In this document: one piece after another, positions 21,483 through 34,000 of the stretch
Numbering within the stretch: the stretch's first letter is position 1
Layout of the letters: each line of letters opens with the position of its first letter
Assembly (NCBI GenBank): GCA_037178975.1
Contig: JASJZH010000003.1
Span: forward strand, 9,362,001-9,426,000
DNA from: Oscheius tipulae
Lineage: Eukaryota; Nematoda; Chromadorea; Rhabditida; Rhabditidae
DNA length: 64,000 bases
Direction: 5' to 3'
The notes under the pieces: generated by a model
The model's input: the letters and a program-made list of their open reading frames with translations, nothing else
Told to the model about the DNA's origin: nothing
Databases searched by the model: none
Translations under genes and position numbers: made by a program

Positions 21483-24308
21483 ATGTCAAGCTGTGGCGAG
21501 CAGGCAAATCAGAAGAATCCCTGGAACAAGGCCCCAGACGAGGTTTTTTCGAATTTTATCCTGTTTTTAACCGAACTTTATAGGTAGATGAGCCCGTAGT
21601 CTCGTTTGCCGAAATAATGAGCGAAGATCTGGCTCATTCTCTGGTGGAGGACGAAGAACAACGCGACTTGGCCCTTGCTTTGGCCCTCAGCGCTGGAGAC
21701 GTCAGTTTTTCCCGATTTTTTTTTTCACACAACAAGTCTTTTTCAGAAATTTGATAATGACGAAGACCTGGCCCGAGCCCTTCAGGCCGAATTTGACCGA
21801 GAAAACGAGATGTTGGACCGCCTGGAGCAGGATAAACAGCAAGGCTCCAAATCTTGTGAGTTCTTTTGACTTTTTCTGGAGAAAGAGACAAATTGTAGTC
21901 TTCCTGACCCCGGAAAAGTACCGTCCCTGCGCGAAACAAGAATCAGATGTAGAGGACGAGGAGGAAGAAGACGATGACGAGCTCCGGGAAATGGCTACGG
22001 CCATGCTCTACGCCAAGTTGGATGAAGCCCATCAGCCGTCGACCATCCGGCGTGGAGAGAACGGCGAATTCATAACAAAACACGACGCGAGCACTTGTGG
22101 CCGGAGAAACGCGGACAAGTCTCTAAATGTATTTTTTTTTTCGTTTTATGGCTGGTTTGTCTTGAATAGATGAAAACTCAGCTTCCCCCTAAAATGCGTC
22201 TTACTGACACCCAGATCCATGCTCTAGTCAGAAATATCAGTATTCTCTCCGTCCACTACGAGAAAAACAACGTTTTGAGCGTTTGGCAGGAAAACGCTTT
22301 ATTGTCACTCTCTGTTCCGAACAAAAAGCCGGAATGAATGTTAGATATTGGCAGCCGCCTCTGTTGCTCCAAAGACCCTCACTTCGCGTCTAATCCTTTT
22401 GCTCCAAGTTACCTTAGAAATTCCAGGACAATGTAGGAATCCGCGTCGGAGACATGTCGTCGGCCGAGATCAGCAACAAGGTCTACAACAAGCTGCGCAG
22501 TTTCGCCAAGAACGAGGTCAAAAGGCAACATCGACTCAAGGACAAGGTCGTTTTTTGAATTTTTCTGAATTTTACACGAAAGTTTAGGAAGAGAAGGCCA
22601 CAATGGAGACGTCCGTTGACGCCAACGCCCGCATAGCCCTTTTCAAATGGATTAATCAGGGCATCTTCGACCGGATTTATGGAGTCATCGCCACCGGAAA
22701 AGTAGCTTTTTGTCCTTTAAAAAGTCTCATAATATAAATAAGGAATCGGCCGTTTTACACGCTGTCCAGAGCCCGAAGGACGACAAACATTTCGCGGTAA
22801 AAGTCTACAAAACGACGCTGTCCGAATTCAAAAACAGGTATCGTACTTTTTGTCGAATCTCGTTGGAAAAAATGAGCTTTGTAGAGGCGAATACGTGAAG
22901 GACGACTTCCGTTTCAAGAACCCCCGAGGTGTGCTGAAGATCTGGGCCGAGAGGGAGTTTATGAATCTGAAGCGGATGACGAACAATGGTCTACCGTGTC
23001 CGGAGCCGATTAAGCTGAAGAAGAACATTTTGGCCATGACGTTTATCGGCGAGAATGTAGGTTTTTTTTTCGTAGATTTGTTCCTTTGTGCCTTTAAAAA
23101 GCCATAGCCCACAATTTAAATAGTTTTTTGAGCCGCCGACTCCACACCAAAATACCTTTCCTAGCAAACCTGCCCACTTTTTAGGGAGAAGCTGCCCCAC
23201 GACTCCGAAACGTCGACTGGGATTTTTTCACGGACGAGGAACGAACTGACTTCTTCCTACAGACTCAAACAGTGAGCTTTTTTTTCGTCTTTTACTCAAG
23301 AAATGCTAATTTCAGATAATTGCCCGCATGTACAAGGAATGCCGCCTCGTCCATGGAGATCTGAGCGAATTCAATCTGCTCCTGCTAAATGGCAAAGTGT
23401 ACGCCATTGATGTGAGTCAGGCTATGGACATCTCTCATCCCAGACATCTGTACTTCCTGTCCAGGTGGGTGTTTTGTCGTTTAGAGACAGAAAGAAGGAA
23501 CAGAGAGGCATAGGCAGGAAAAGACAGAGAGGAACAGCTTTGAGCAGTGAGAGACAGTGATAGGCAGGGAAACAACAGGGACGCGGACGGGACTACCGAC
23601 AATGACTATACAGTAACCAACAGCGAGAGAGGCAGAGACAGTCGCATACCTGTGAGTGGCAGTGACTCCCAGTTACAGTAAGACAGACAGTACAGAAGCG
23701 GACAGGGTCAGTGGGATACGGTAACAGGCAGATGAGAGTCGAAGTGAGTGATATTGAGAGACGGACAATGGGAGTCCTAGACTGGAACAATGAAAATGAC
23801 AAAACCAGTCACATTGATCGAGACAGAGTATGAGAGACAGTGACAGCCTTTACTGTAAGGGACAGTGAGTTTCAGTCCACAGTAAAAGAGAGCGACAGTA
23901 CAGAAACACAGAAACAATGAGAGACAGAGAGTGAGAGCGAGAGAACCAGTCACATTGGCCGAGAGATTGACATTGCCTGTCCCCTTGTAAGAATCTGCTT
24001 CAGGGACATAGAAAACGTGCTGGAATTTTTCGCCAACATCGGAACCCTCAATCTACCCACAGCCGTGACCATCTTCAATGAGGTCACCGGCCTGGACATG
24101 AAGGAAGGCGAGAATCTGTCTCTACAGGTTCGTCCCCTCCCATATTTGGCCCGGAACCCCCCAAAAATTCCAGGCCGAGGCTTTCTCCGTCGAGAATCGG
24201 ACCGTGACGCAGCGAAACGACAAGCAGGCCCCGGCGGACATGGACCTTCGACTGTACAATGCTGAGAAGCCGAAACGAGGCGAATCGCCGGCCAGAGCCT
24301 TCAATTAG
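21483..24308 (+). CDS. riok-3: RIO-type serine/threonine kinase RIOK3
   Basis: Exons: 21483-21542, 21584-21700, 21747-21855, 21899-22128, 22418-22546, 22588-22701, 22743-22837, 22885-23056, 23185-23271, 23316-23464, 24004-24127, 24174-24308; 1521 nt, 506 residues (human RIOK3 519). RIO kinases act in pre-40S ribosome maturation, and RIOK3 also in innate signalling. Seen: N-terminal acidic region with [27 protein letters not shown], nucleotide-binding ATGKES (about 250), ATP lysine in AVKVYKTT (K273), catalytic VHGDLSEFN (D386, N391) and metal-binding IDVSQ (D403). The fifth exon start is uncertain: 22418 or 22427. An ATG-led open stretch at 22171-22335 could be an extra exon but has no family match I recall. 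Intron 23465-24003 is filled with GAGACAGT-type repeats. Confidence 0.94.
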
Positions 24309-24474
24309 CCTCGAAAGCGCCCTCTCTCGGCCCTCTCCTGTACACTTTTTTGTTGTTTTTTCGTGTAGTTACCAGATTCTATAGTCTCTGTGAGATTGAT
24401 AAATTTGTTCTTTTTCTAGACTTTTTACAAAGCTATTGGCAAAACAATTTAACGGGGAAGGAATTGTTTCATAG

Positions 24475-25431
24475 CAGCGAGCAAATGGACATCAGGACGG
24501 ACGTCTTCAACACGGCTTTCCGGTAGGTTTTACCAGGTATTTCTGCGGGTAACCTCTCGGTCACTCTTCCACTGTTCCTGTCTCTTTGTGCCTATTAATA
24601 TTCTCCGTCTCTGCAATCGCCACGGTCACAGTCACTCTGTCTCACTCTCACTACTACTGTCTCTCACTATCCATTTGCCTTTTGCACTGTCTTTGGTAGT
24701 TGACCGCCTTGGAACCTCTCTGAATAGACTGACAGTTACAGCGACAGAAACAGAGAATCAGAGACAGGACAGACAGGGACAGAAAGTAGACCACCATCAT
24801 TTGCTGCCCTGTCTCTCTCTGCCACTGTAACTGTCTCAATATGTGCTACTCTACCTCCCACTGTCGCTTGCTGCATCTGTTGTTGACAGCCTCACTCTCC
24901 GTATCACTGTCTCTTAGTCACTGTAACTGTCACCGTGTCTTTGCTTAGATAGACTCTTCGGACCTATTTTTTCAAAATTTCGATCTCAGCGAGGAGCCTC
25001 CTGCCTCAGAGAAGTCGCTGTCTACGGCCCGAGAATTCTCTTCCTTCAAGACGGGCTCGTCCGACCTCGACGCCTTCTCTTCTGGACTGAACACCGTGAA
25101 CAGCACTCGTTGGCCGAGCGATTCAGGACTGGATGCCGCGACGACGACCTCAAACAGTGTGCTGAGCTCGTGGTATTTGGAGACGGCCCGGGCGGATAGT
25201 CTCATCTCCAGCACCCAGAGCAGCTACAGCAGCTCGGAGATGTCCTTGGCCACGGCCATGTCGCTCTGTTCTATTGAGGAAAGCAGCAACAGCACCGAGG
25301 CCATCATCACAACTACCAGTAGCAGCAACGCAGAATCCGGAAACGACAATCCGATCAGGCTCCATGTGGCCAAGGAGTCGATGCATAGTCTGGGAGATGG
25401 AGCTGCTTGGAGCCCCAATATCCCCATTTGA
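24475..25431 (+). CDS. Hypothetical Ser/Thr-rich protein, C-terminal exon(s), 5' end unresolved
   Basis: Exon 24949-25431 follows a ttgcttag acceptor and stays open for 161 codons to a TGA, then two AATAAA signals. The product is very rich in Ser, Thr and acidic residues (SSTQSSYSSSEMS, ITTTSSSNAESGND), likely disordered; I recognise no domain. A 48-nt exon 24475-24522 joins in phase 0 (QRANGHQDGRLQHGFP) but needs an upstream start I cannot find. The alternative ATG at 24485 (MDIRTDVFNTAF) reads in the wrong phase. It begins only about 170 bp after the riok-3 stop in the same orientation, so it could be a downstream operon gene or a separate transcript. Confidence 0.5.
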
Positions 25432-25466
25432 GGGGAGACGCGAGAGAATGGACGAGTTTTTTTGGT

Positions 25467-25483
25467 AATAAACGAGCAATAAA
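25467..25483 (+). terminator. Paired poly(A) signals
   Basis: AATAAA at 25467-25472 and again at 25478-25483, about 40 bp after the stop of the Ser/Thr-rich gene. Confidence 0.7.
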
Positions 25484-25667
25484 CGAATTGGAAAGATGGG
25501 CTTGATGAAAACAGAGAGACAAAAATAGAGACAAACAAGCCCCAATATCGGTTGTTGTGGTCACCACCGTTGTTAGGACGTTCAGTTTGGGTTGGTTAAA
25601 ACTTCTCTCCCTGGGATAGCCGACTCTCCTGCATTGCTCCTTCCGTATTTTTCGCAAATTTGGTGTT

Positions 25668-25725
25668 CTCCGAAGTTGCAGATCTCGATTCGTACTATAA
25701 CTTTGCAGAATCTTGCAAACATGCG
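25668..25725. repeat. Diverged copy of dispersed hairpin family
   Basis: TTCTCCGAAGTTGCAGATCT and CTATAACTTTGCAGAATCTTG form the two arms around CGATTCGTA. Confidence 0.55.
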
Positions 25726-25821
25726 AAGGCACCGCATTAGCCAGCTATCGCGCTCGCCAAAAAAAAAAAAACTTTCGCATCGTATTTGTCCCACCCGTAC
25801 TGTCTCTTTGCTCGTGCTACA

Positions 25822-26105
25822 TTGGGGTATATAATCGCGGCGAATGCAGACAAAACCAGGTCACACTGCTCAAGAGATCCGGGTTCGGGCTCTAACTGGC
25901 TGCCCCCAGGTTCTCTCGAACTTGGCTCTTGAGCACTGGCTTACGGCTTAGGTCGGGCAAGTTACCGGAGACTGCCACTCGGGTAGCTTGTCTAAGTCCC
26001 TACCCTCGGGGTAGGGCCGCCCACTAGGGTGAATGCATCGGGTAAAAAACGGGGCCGATCTCTTATCGAACCGTTAATTTCTTTGGTTCGATAAGATCGG
26101 CCTCA
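25822..26105 (+). ncRNA. Candidate structured RNA locus / tRNA-headed repeat
   Basis: Bases 25822-25842 read TTGGGGTATATAATCGCGG, which can be an A box or a TATA element; GGGTTCGGGCTC at 25880-25891 resembles a B box. Downstream lie several self-complementary pairs: TGCTCAAGAG (25867-25876) with CTCTTGAGCA (25926-25935), CCCTACCC (25998-26005) with GGGTAGGG (26009-26016), and a stem of 18 pairs with a 2-nt bulge between 26053-26072 and 26085-26102. No family (tRNA, SRP, RNase P, snRNA, SL RNA) was recognised. It could equally be a SINE with tRNA head. No coding frame is visible. Confidence 0.4.
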
Positions 26106-26253
26106 GTTTCTTCCTGCGGGAAGTTTTGCAAAAATTTAGCAGCTCTGATTCTACCAGAGTATATAGGTCTATGTCAAGAGTCACGTTCTTCTGTCTGTTT
26201 TCCCAAAAAATCAAAATGAGTAATGCAATCTGACTCAAATCCGTTTATCCCTC

Positions 26254-27169
26254 TTACGATCTACAGCTGTTGTTTCTGTTGACCGTGGCCGTCATCTCTA
26301 GCTGCTCGTCTTTTTGGATCACTACCGTGAGTCCGAGTTCGACTTTGGTGCCGTCAGCAGCCTCGGCGACGACTTTGAGCGGATGCTCGAAGTGTTCGAG
26401 TCGGATGGACGGGATCTCGTAGACGGAAAGCTCACTGTTCCGACTCAGCAGAGTCGGAATGCTGTGACGGCTTGAGTGGATGTCGGCGCTGAGGAAGATG
26501 GAGGAAGGGGACAAAGAAGCCGTCGAGCAAGTCAGAGGCGTGGATTCGGGCTCCTGCTTCGATCTGTGACGGGGCTGCGAGATGCTGCCGGTGTAGAAAA
26601 GCTGCAAATTTAATTAATTTTAGAGGTTTTTGCATGGTCTTCTAGCTACTTCGGTTCTAGAAAATATTTTTTGGCTTCGTGATGTTTTAGAAAGTTGTGT
26701 ATGTTTAAAAAAAATGTAAAAAGTATGTTTTAAAAAGTTGTGGCGCTGATCAAGTTTTACAACTGTGTAGAGAAGTCTCTGTGTCTCGCTGTCGCTCTTG
26801 GATTAATGCCTGGAAGAGCTCAAAGCTATCCATTGAACGAATCTTTTGGCAGGCGGCGTCCATCTGTGGCTTCTATGATCTTCTCTCATCCTTCACTCCC
26901 CAAAAATCCAGTTAAGTTACCAAATCGGCTCCGGAGGGCATCTCGACGGCCGTCTCCTCGCTCAGCTCACTCACAGTGCTTCCCCTCGCCGATCTCTTCT
27001 TCTTCGTCAGACTCGACCAGCTTCCAGTAAAACTCGCGCAGCTACCAGACGATCTGGTGCAGTTGGCTGGGTGACCACCGCTGCTTCTTCCACTTCTACA
27101 GCTTCCGGTGTAGGAGACGAGGCTACGGGAGCTGCTGGCCGAGAGCTGCGTCGCATCGAGCGATTCCAT
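26254..27169 (-). CDS. Unrecognised two-exon protein (198 aa)
   Basis: Exons 27169-26921 (ATG GAA TCG...) and 26601-26254 (stop TAA), joined in phase 0 by gtaact...ttgcag. The first exon is Ser/Gly/Cys-rich and basic (SCRSGRSSGG, SLTKKKRSARG); the second ends in an ordered-looking, beta-rich stretch (YEIPSIRLEHFEHPLKVVAE ... ELGLTVVIQ). There is no signal peptide or transmembrane segment. The frame is open 48 bases upstream of the chosen ATG back to a possible acceptor, so the start could be longer. I know no family for it. It is convergent with the Ser/Thr-rich gene. Confidence 0.55.
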
Positions 27170-28035
27170 TTTTGTCTGCTTCCTTTGGGAGGGCCAGCGA
27201 CGTCCGGGGAGCGACACTGATGTTTTTCCTCTGGCTTGATTTGCTCCACGGTTGTTTTACAACAATTAGATAGTTTTTCTAGGAGAAAAGAAAAAAAGTA
27301 TTTTTTTTAGTTCCAGAAAACTTTTGCAGAGAGCGAGAAAATTTCCAGGAGAGTTCACTGGCAGACTTTATAGCGCACCATTGGCGGCAGGGGGACTCTA
27401 TACAACAACCGAGAGTGGTTTAACTCTGTACTGTTCTATTCCAATTTTATCGTTGTTCAGTTGTTATACGTCCCGGTCAATGGCAAAGCCGTAGTGCCAC
27501 GATATACTTTGTTTTTTTTTCAAAATCACTAAGCCGATAAACCCTAGCTCTTCCCTCTCCCCTTCCCCCTCTTCCAATGTTTTTCATATGACAAATGAAA
27601 TATCTATCTATCTAACCCGAAAGCTGATTAAAATTATTTTCTGGATCTATAGGGTGAGAGTGGTACAAAGGTAGTTTCAGCTTCGAAACGCGTCGTCTGA
27701 GTCGTAGCGACGTCAAAAAGTGGGTTTGGAGACTACTGATGTTCTGCAAAGTTAAAAACTGACTTAATCGAGATCCCGTCATCGCCGAGACTGTTGCACC
27801 AAAAGCTCGAAGTGACGGTCGAGATTCAAAGACTGGATGAGAGAGACAGAGAAACGACAGAGAGACAGCCCAGGCACCGCTGATTGTTTATGGAAGTTAT
27901 CCGCGCTCTAATCGCAAAAACTGAACGCTTTTGAAGACTCGTATTCAGTTATTTATATGTGGCTCTTTCAATTGATTTTCTTCATTTTTGGGCTCTTAAA
28001 AATATTCTGCCTGATTTAGGAACAAAGTAAGGGAG
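27170..28035. promoter_or_regulatory. Intergenic region upstream of NOT1 and the 198-aa gene
   Basis: Divergent gap with a TATC run (27598-27614) and a fragment of the dispersed hairpin family (27738-27760). The acceptor gcctgatttag at 28010-28020 lies 15 nt before the NOT1 ATG, with an in-frame TAA between, supporting that start and trans-splicing. Confidence 0.5.
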
Positions 28036-31000
28036 ATGCCGACAGTTCTGGGCATAGCCCCGTCCCGATTTGCCTTCGCCTATGTGGATGAACTCCTAGC
28101 CTGCTTCAGCACACACCCTCAAAAGTCTACCCAGCAGATTTTTCAGGTGGGAACATTAAATTAAATTAAAGAAAATGTGATTTTTTATGGGGTAACATAG
28201 CTAGAAATTCCTGAGTTACTGTTCAGACAATTGTTCTTGGTTCTCGAGGAGAGACAGAGACGATACTCTCTCAGAAACCTGAAAATCTCTTGTGTCTCTA
28301 GAAAATCCGACTCCTCCGACAAATCACGAGGGTTCAGAGACTCTTTGGCAATGTTTTTTAATCAAATGACATGATGACAGACATTTTCATTTTCAGCGCC
28401 TTCTCATTACAGCCGGTCGAGAAGTCGATGCTGTCTCCGAGTACATCGCTCGGGTCCTCCTGAGCAGTATTGGCTATGGCGAGAGCATTCCCGGTGTCCT
28501 CAGCGAATCGGCAGGGGCCAATCTTTTCAAATTGGTAAAAAGGATACTGTTTTTTTTTCATAAAGTAAACAGATTTGCCGCTATGGGATGGAAGAAATGA
28601 CTGGAAGAAATGAGGTGGAGATGCGAGGAGCTACAAGTCTTCTTCTGTACCTAGCTGAGGTGTAAGTCGAGCTTGAAAGACAGAGAGACAGCCAGGCAGA
28701 AGAATAAAGAGACTGAGAGACTGGGAGACAGTTAGACAGAGAGACATCTAACTCTTATTTCAGCATGTCCGAGCATCTCTCTCTCCCTCACTCCTTTGTC
28801 GGATCGGCCAAATTCTACCGCCGAGTCAAAACCGCTGCAGCAGCGAATGCTGAAGGACACGAGCCGTGTAAAAATGTAATTCCTGTCATTTTTTGGAAAA
28901 AATAAGAAGTTCAGGACTGTTTCCAGCACTTAATAATGGACGATCCTCACTTGCAAGCAGGCTTTGCTACCCTCTTGACCGTCATAAATGAGCTGGAGCC
29001 TCTTGTTGACCAGCTGATCGAGGACGGTCTCGGTACTATGGTCGAGGAGTTCCAAGCCCGTACTGCATCGGTTCTGTGTCATTTTATGGATATTTGCAGG
29101 CCAGACACGGTATCCGCTACGGGTGGAATACTTCCAAACCATTGTACACTGCTTCCTGAAGTCCAAAATGCCTGCTGTCTGTGCTCTGGGTGTCTGTAGA
29201 CTCATCAATAGTGTAAGAGAGAGAGAGAGAGAGATAGAAAGACCAACAAATTGTCTTAACATCTGGATTACAGGTCGTCCACGATACCTCGAGAGAACCC
29301 ATAAAAATGAAGAGACCACTGCAACCACTGCTCTTCAACCTCTTGGCTAAAAAGAAGAACGTCAATTCGAATCTCTCCCTCGAAAAACTGTTTTTTCAAG
29401 CTGCCGATGTAGTCAGAAAGGGCTGCAGCAGTCTAGGAGTAAGTTCTTGACAAAATCATAACGTCAGCCTCATTAGGAACTGGAATTTCTGGTCAGTGAA
29501 TGTCGAGCCTATCGGCTGACCCATGCTCTGACAGCCGATGCTGGAAAATTGACACATACTCCAGCGGGATGCAGGGAGTTTCTGAAGACGGTAAGTTTCC
29601 AAGTCTCTCTCTCTGTCTTTTAGTCTCCCAGTCGCTTTGTCTCTATGTCTCCGTCTCTCTTCGTCACTCTGTCCCATTGTTTCTCTATCTCTCTGTCCAT
29701 CTATCTCTCTGTTCTTCTGACTCTGTGTCTCTGTCTTTCTATTCATCTCCCCCACCATTTTCATTTACAGGAAATTCCAAATCCCCTCTTTCTCACCGCA
29801 GACTCCATAGCCAATGCCATCGTTGCCATGATCACCTCGGATCTGCGGATTGGAGCTAAGTAAGTACTGATCCCTCCACGCTACTGTTTCTTCCAGACCC
29901 AAATCTGAGACAGGCGGCCGCCTACCCTGGTCACCTACCATCCTCGCGCGCGAACTCACCGAGTACAACAACATGGTAGTCAGTTTCTCTCTCCCTTACT
30001 CTCTCTTGTTCAGACCAGACAAAAATGGGCTCAGGTCTTCGCCGAGCTCGACCAGCCCAACTTCCGCTTCGTCTCAGAGGCTGGCATAATCTTTTTTATA
30101 CAGTTTTTCGAGACAACCAGCTACGGATTCCCCATGCACATCATGTTCGAGAAGTGGGATTTTGTGTAAGTTTGGTGACAGTGACAGTGACAAAAAGAAT
30201 CCAGGGACGGTCAGCTGGACTTTCTCGAGCGTGTCATCCGGAAAAGGGAGGGCGGATTCATAGATCTGTACACCTACAAGGCTTCGGACCTTTCATGTCT
30301 GGAACCAAATCCGAATCCGGACTTTTTGTACAGCAACATGTGAGCTTGACAGGAGAGGCTATGACCAGGTGGCTTTCAGGCGGTGTCTGGAACTATATAA
30401 CATTTTATTGATCATTGAGCATACTCATCCCGGTTGTAAGGGTAGAGTACAGGACATAGTCGACTATATGATCTCACAATATCCAGAAGTTGTCTTCGTT
30501 AGCATGTTCCAGTTGACGGTGAGTGAAGGAGACTGAGAGACAGAGAGATAGAGAGAGATAGGGAAGCAGAGAGACAGATTATTTTCAGGAATGTTTTACG
30601 CAATACGCGATCCACATTATGCTGATGTCACTGGAGCCGTTGGTCGAGAAACTACACAAAGAAGAGGACCCCAAACCTCTACGAAGAATCTTGAAACATG
30701 CTGTCTCACTGAAGGATCATTTTGTAGTCCCAGTGTCTATTATACAACCACAAAGTTTAGATGATGGATCGCGAGGTGACATGCCGCTCCGTCGCCAGCC
30801 TAATCATCAGACAGAACCAAATGCACTTCATGACCAGTGCTCCGAGCAAGATCGAGTTTACTCAACGCTGTCTCAGGGTATGTCTCACTGTCTCTATATC
30901 TCCCTATCTCCAGAGAAGTGAAACAGTTATTTTTCAGCTAATGCACGACGTGGACAAGGGCATAATAAAGTACGCCCTGGAACACTGTGACATGGAGAGC

Positions 31001-34000
31001 TCTTTCGAGCTGGCGTTGGTCTGTCATGGCCTCGGCTTCTGTAACTTTGATGAGTATCTGAGGACGAGATTGAACTTGGATGAGGTAGGTTATAAAAATT
31101 CATATTAAACCAAAACCTCCGCTTCGAAAACCAGTGTGCTCTGGCGAGTCTCACTGCCCTCGAAAGTAATTTTATCGTCTTTTTCAAGCTGAAAACTCCA
31201 AAATGAGAATAAACAAGGCCAGACATAGTCAGCTACAAAACTTGCCCAAGACCTTCCTCTTTCAGAAGCAGCTGCTTCGCTTCCTCGTCAAGGAGCTCAA
31301 GAACAAGAAGTTCTACGGCTACACTACATTTTTTGTGGAGAAGGTGACCCATTTTCTACAGGAGAACCTTGGCCGTCTGAAGAGACACGATCTGGAGCCG
31401 CCAGCTTTCTTGAAATCGGTCCCGAAGCCCGTTCCTGTAGCCGCTGTGGCTCCACCTAAAAATGAGGCCAAGAAGAAGGTGAAGAAGGAGAAAAAGCCAA
31501 AGGTTGAGGTCGAGAAAGTCGAGCCGGATCCTCCGAAACGTGACATTTTCGATGAGATCTGCATCGAGATTGACCCTGACACGTTGCCGGAGGATCTCAG
31601 GAGAGAACTGATGGGGTCACCTGAGCCAGACAGGCCTAATGTTGAAGAAATTGCGACTACTTCAGTGTCTTTTCCTGTCGTGGAACCTGTCATTAAGGAA
31701 ATTTCGGAAATTCCTGGACCTTCTTCCGTCGTTGAGCCTGTCAAAACTGTTCCTGACGAGGTTCGAGCCGCAGGACCAGCGGTTGAAAAAGCAGCTCCGA
31801 CTCCATTACCTCCTCCAAAGGTCTTATCTACGGTTCCAGCTGTATTAAAGACTCCACCATCATCAGAACCGCCTCCTCCACCAGGTTTTGGCGATCAAAT
31901 AAAGGTGAGGATGAAAAAAAAACTCTTGGAAATACGCAAATAACTACATTTACTCTGTGTTCTACCACTTAGCGATAGGTCTTTGCGAGCTCTACACGAT
32001 GAAACCAAAAACGAGCTAAATAAAATCTGTAGACAAAATTGAAGGAAGAACAGAGAAATCGAGGAACTTTAAAGGTCTGGCGAACGTAGGTTCCTGTCAC
32101 GATTCTTGCTTAGGAACCTTACCAAAGTTGTAGGGTTTGCATTTTTCTCATATTTCCTTCTTTCTCTTTTCTCCGTTTTGTTTCTCTTTTTTTCCTGCTG
32201 AAAATTATCCTTTTGCCTTTTGAAGGAAAAATATCGCAAATAGTCACCAGAGAAGAGTGCAACACTTTCGCAATCGACTCCAGCCCTATTTTCCACAGCA
32301 AACACATTTTTTATGGCCGAAACACAGGTCCTTTGTCCCATCACCTGATTCCTCTCATTTTCTCCAACGAGACACGCGGCTTGTCCGCCGTTTACGGGGA
32401 CCCGGAGCGCACCGCGTCGCGAGCATCGTGAGCGAAGAGCCTCCTCACATGTGCGATTCGATATTTTCGTCTTAAACTTTGTACTTTCCCTACTTTTTCG
32501 GCCAAAATAAAGCCTAAAACCTAGCTCTTCTCTGCAGTGGACCATTGCGAAAACAAGCAGAAAACAGCAGTCTCCTATAGGAGCCTCGAGCTCGTCATCT
32601 AGTTGTAAAAGGTGTTTTCTTTGTCTAAATACCCAAATTTACTCCAGAAATTTTCTAGGTTACGAGAGAAAAAGGGAACGTCTCAGTGTCATCGACGAGC
32701 GCTACCCCCAAGACATTTCCTCTAAGACCCACATCAGAAACAACGAAAATGCAGCGCCCATTTGGTAACAATCCAGGCCAGGCGCCTTTCAACCCCCTCA
32801 ACAACTATATGCAGGTTTGTTTTCAGGTCTTTTTTTGTGAGAAAATGGTAAAATTTCAGCAGCAGCCGGCCCAGAGCGCTGCCAACATTGGTCTGGGCAA
32901 CATCTTCGGCTCGGCGAGCTTCGGCGGCAGCCAGGAGTCTATCAGGGTCAGTTTATCAGGTCAAAATCCCTCTAATAGAGCTATTTAGCCGCCCGGCTCC
33001 CAGATCTTCGGCTCGAATTCGCCAACGAACCAGCCGCGTCCCGGAATGCCACCCGCGCCGCAGAGGCAGAACTCGAGCTCCTCCTGGAACATCCCGATCG
33101 GCGCCACGCGCTCAACTGGCCCTCCGACGCCTCTCCAGCTGGACTTCCGCGGCCAGGCCCCGCCGATGCAAGATTTCCAGGTAAAAATATTTTTAGGAGA
33201 ATGATTCTGGAAACCTTTCTGGAGAGGCCTAGGTCCAGGCTTCGTAAACCTGGCCGAAATGTTCGCTTTGGCCAGACCAGCCTAGTTTGTGGCGAGACGC
33301 TTGGTGTATTGATAAGAGACCCGCTGGGTCCCGCCACGAACTAGACTGGCCGGCCAGCCAGGCCAGGTTTGTGATCTCTGGGCATGCACTGTTAAAAAAC
33401 CTGGCCGACGCGAATATATCGGTCATGTTTATGACGCCTGCTGGAGCGGGCTTCTACATGCCTCTTTAGTTATTTTCTTGCTTCAAGATCCATTAAACCT
33501 TAGTCCGATTAATTCTATTCGTTTGACTCCTTGCCAGGAAGCAATAGGCTCAAAAAAAAAGTGCATGGCTATTCTAGAGCCTGTAATTTTCCTGGAGAGA
33601 CTAAAAACCATAAACTCACTGTAGTGCTTCCAGAGATCGAGCCAGCCGATGCCCATCTTCGACCAGGATCTCTCGCAGATGCAGTTCACGGACGACGTCC
33701 AGGAGGAGGCCAACGGCTACTTCGAGGCAGTTAGTTTTGAATCTGCCCACGAGAAAATGACCCCTTTTTTCAGATATACACGAACAAGGCTCACCTGATG
33801 ACCGTCTCGTCGCTGATCGATCGACTCAAAGGCTGCAAGCAGTCCACAGACAACCGCGACCACAAGCTGCTGGCCTGCGTGGTGAAGAATCTTTTCGAAG
33901 AGTATAAGTTCTTCAACGACTACCCAGATCGCGAGCTGAGGATCACAGCCGAGCTCTATGGCGGCATCATTCGCGAAGGAATCATCAAGTAGGATGCACC

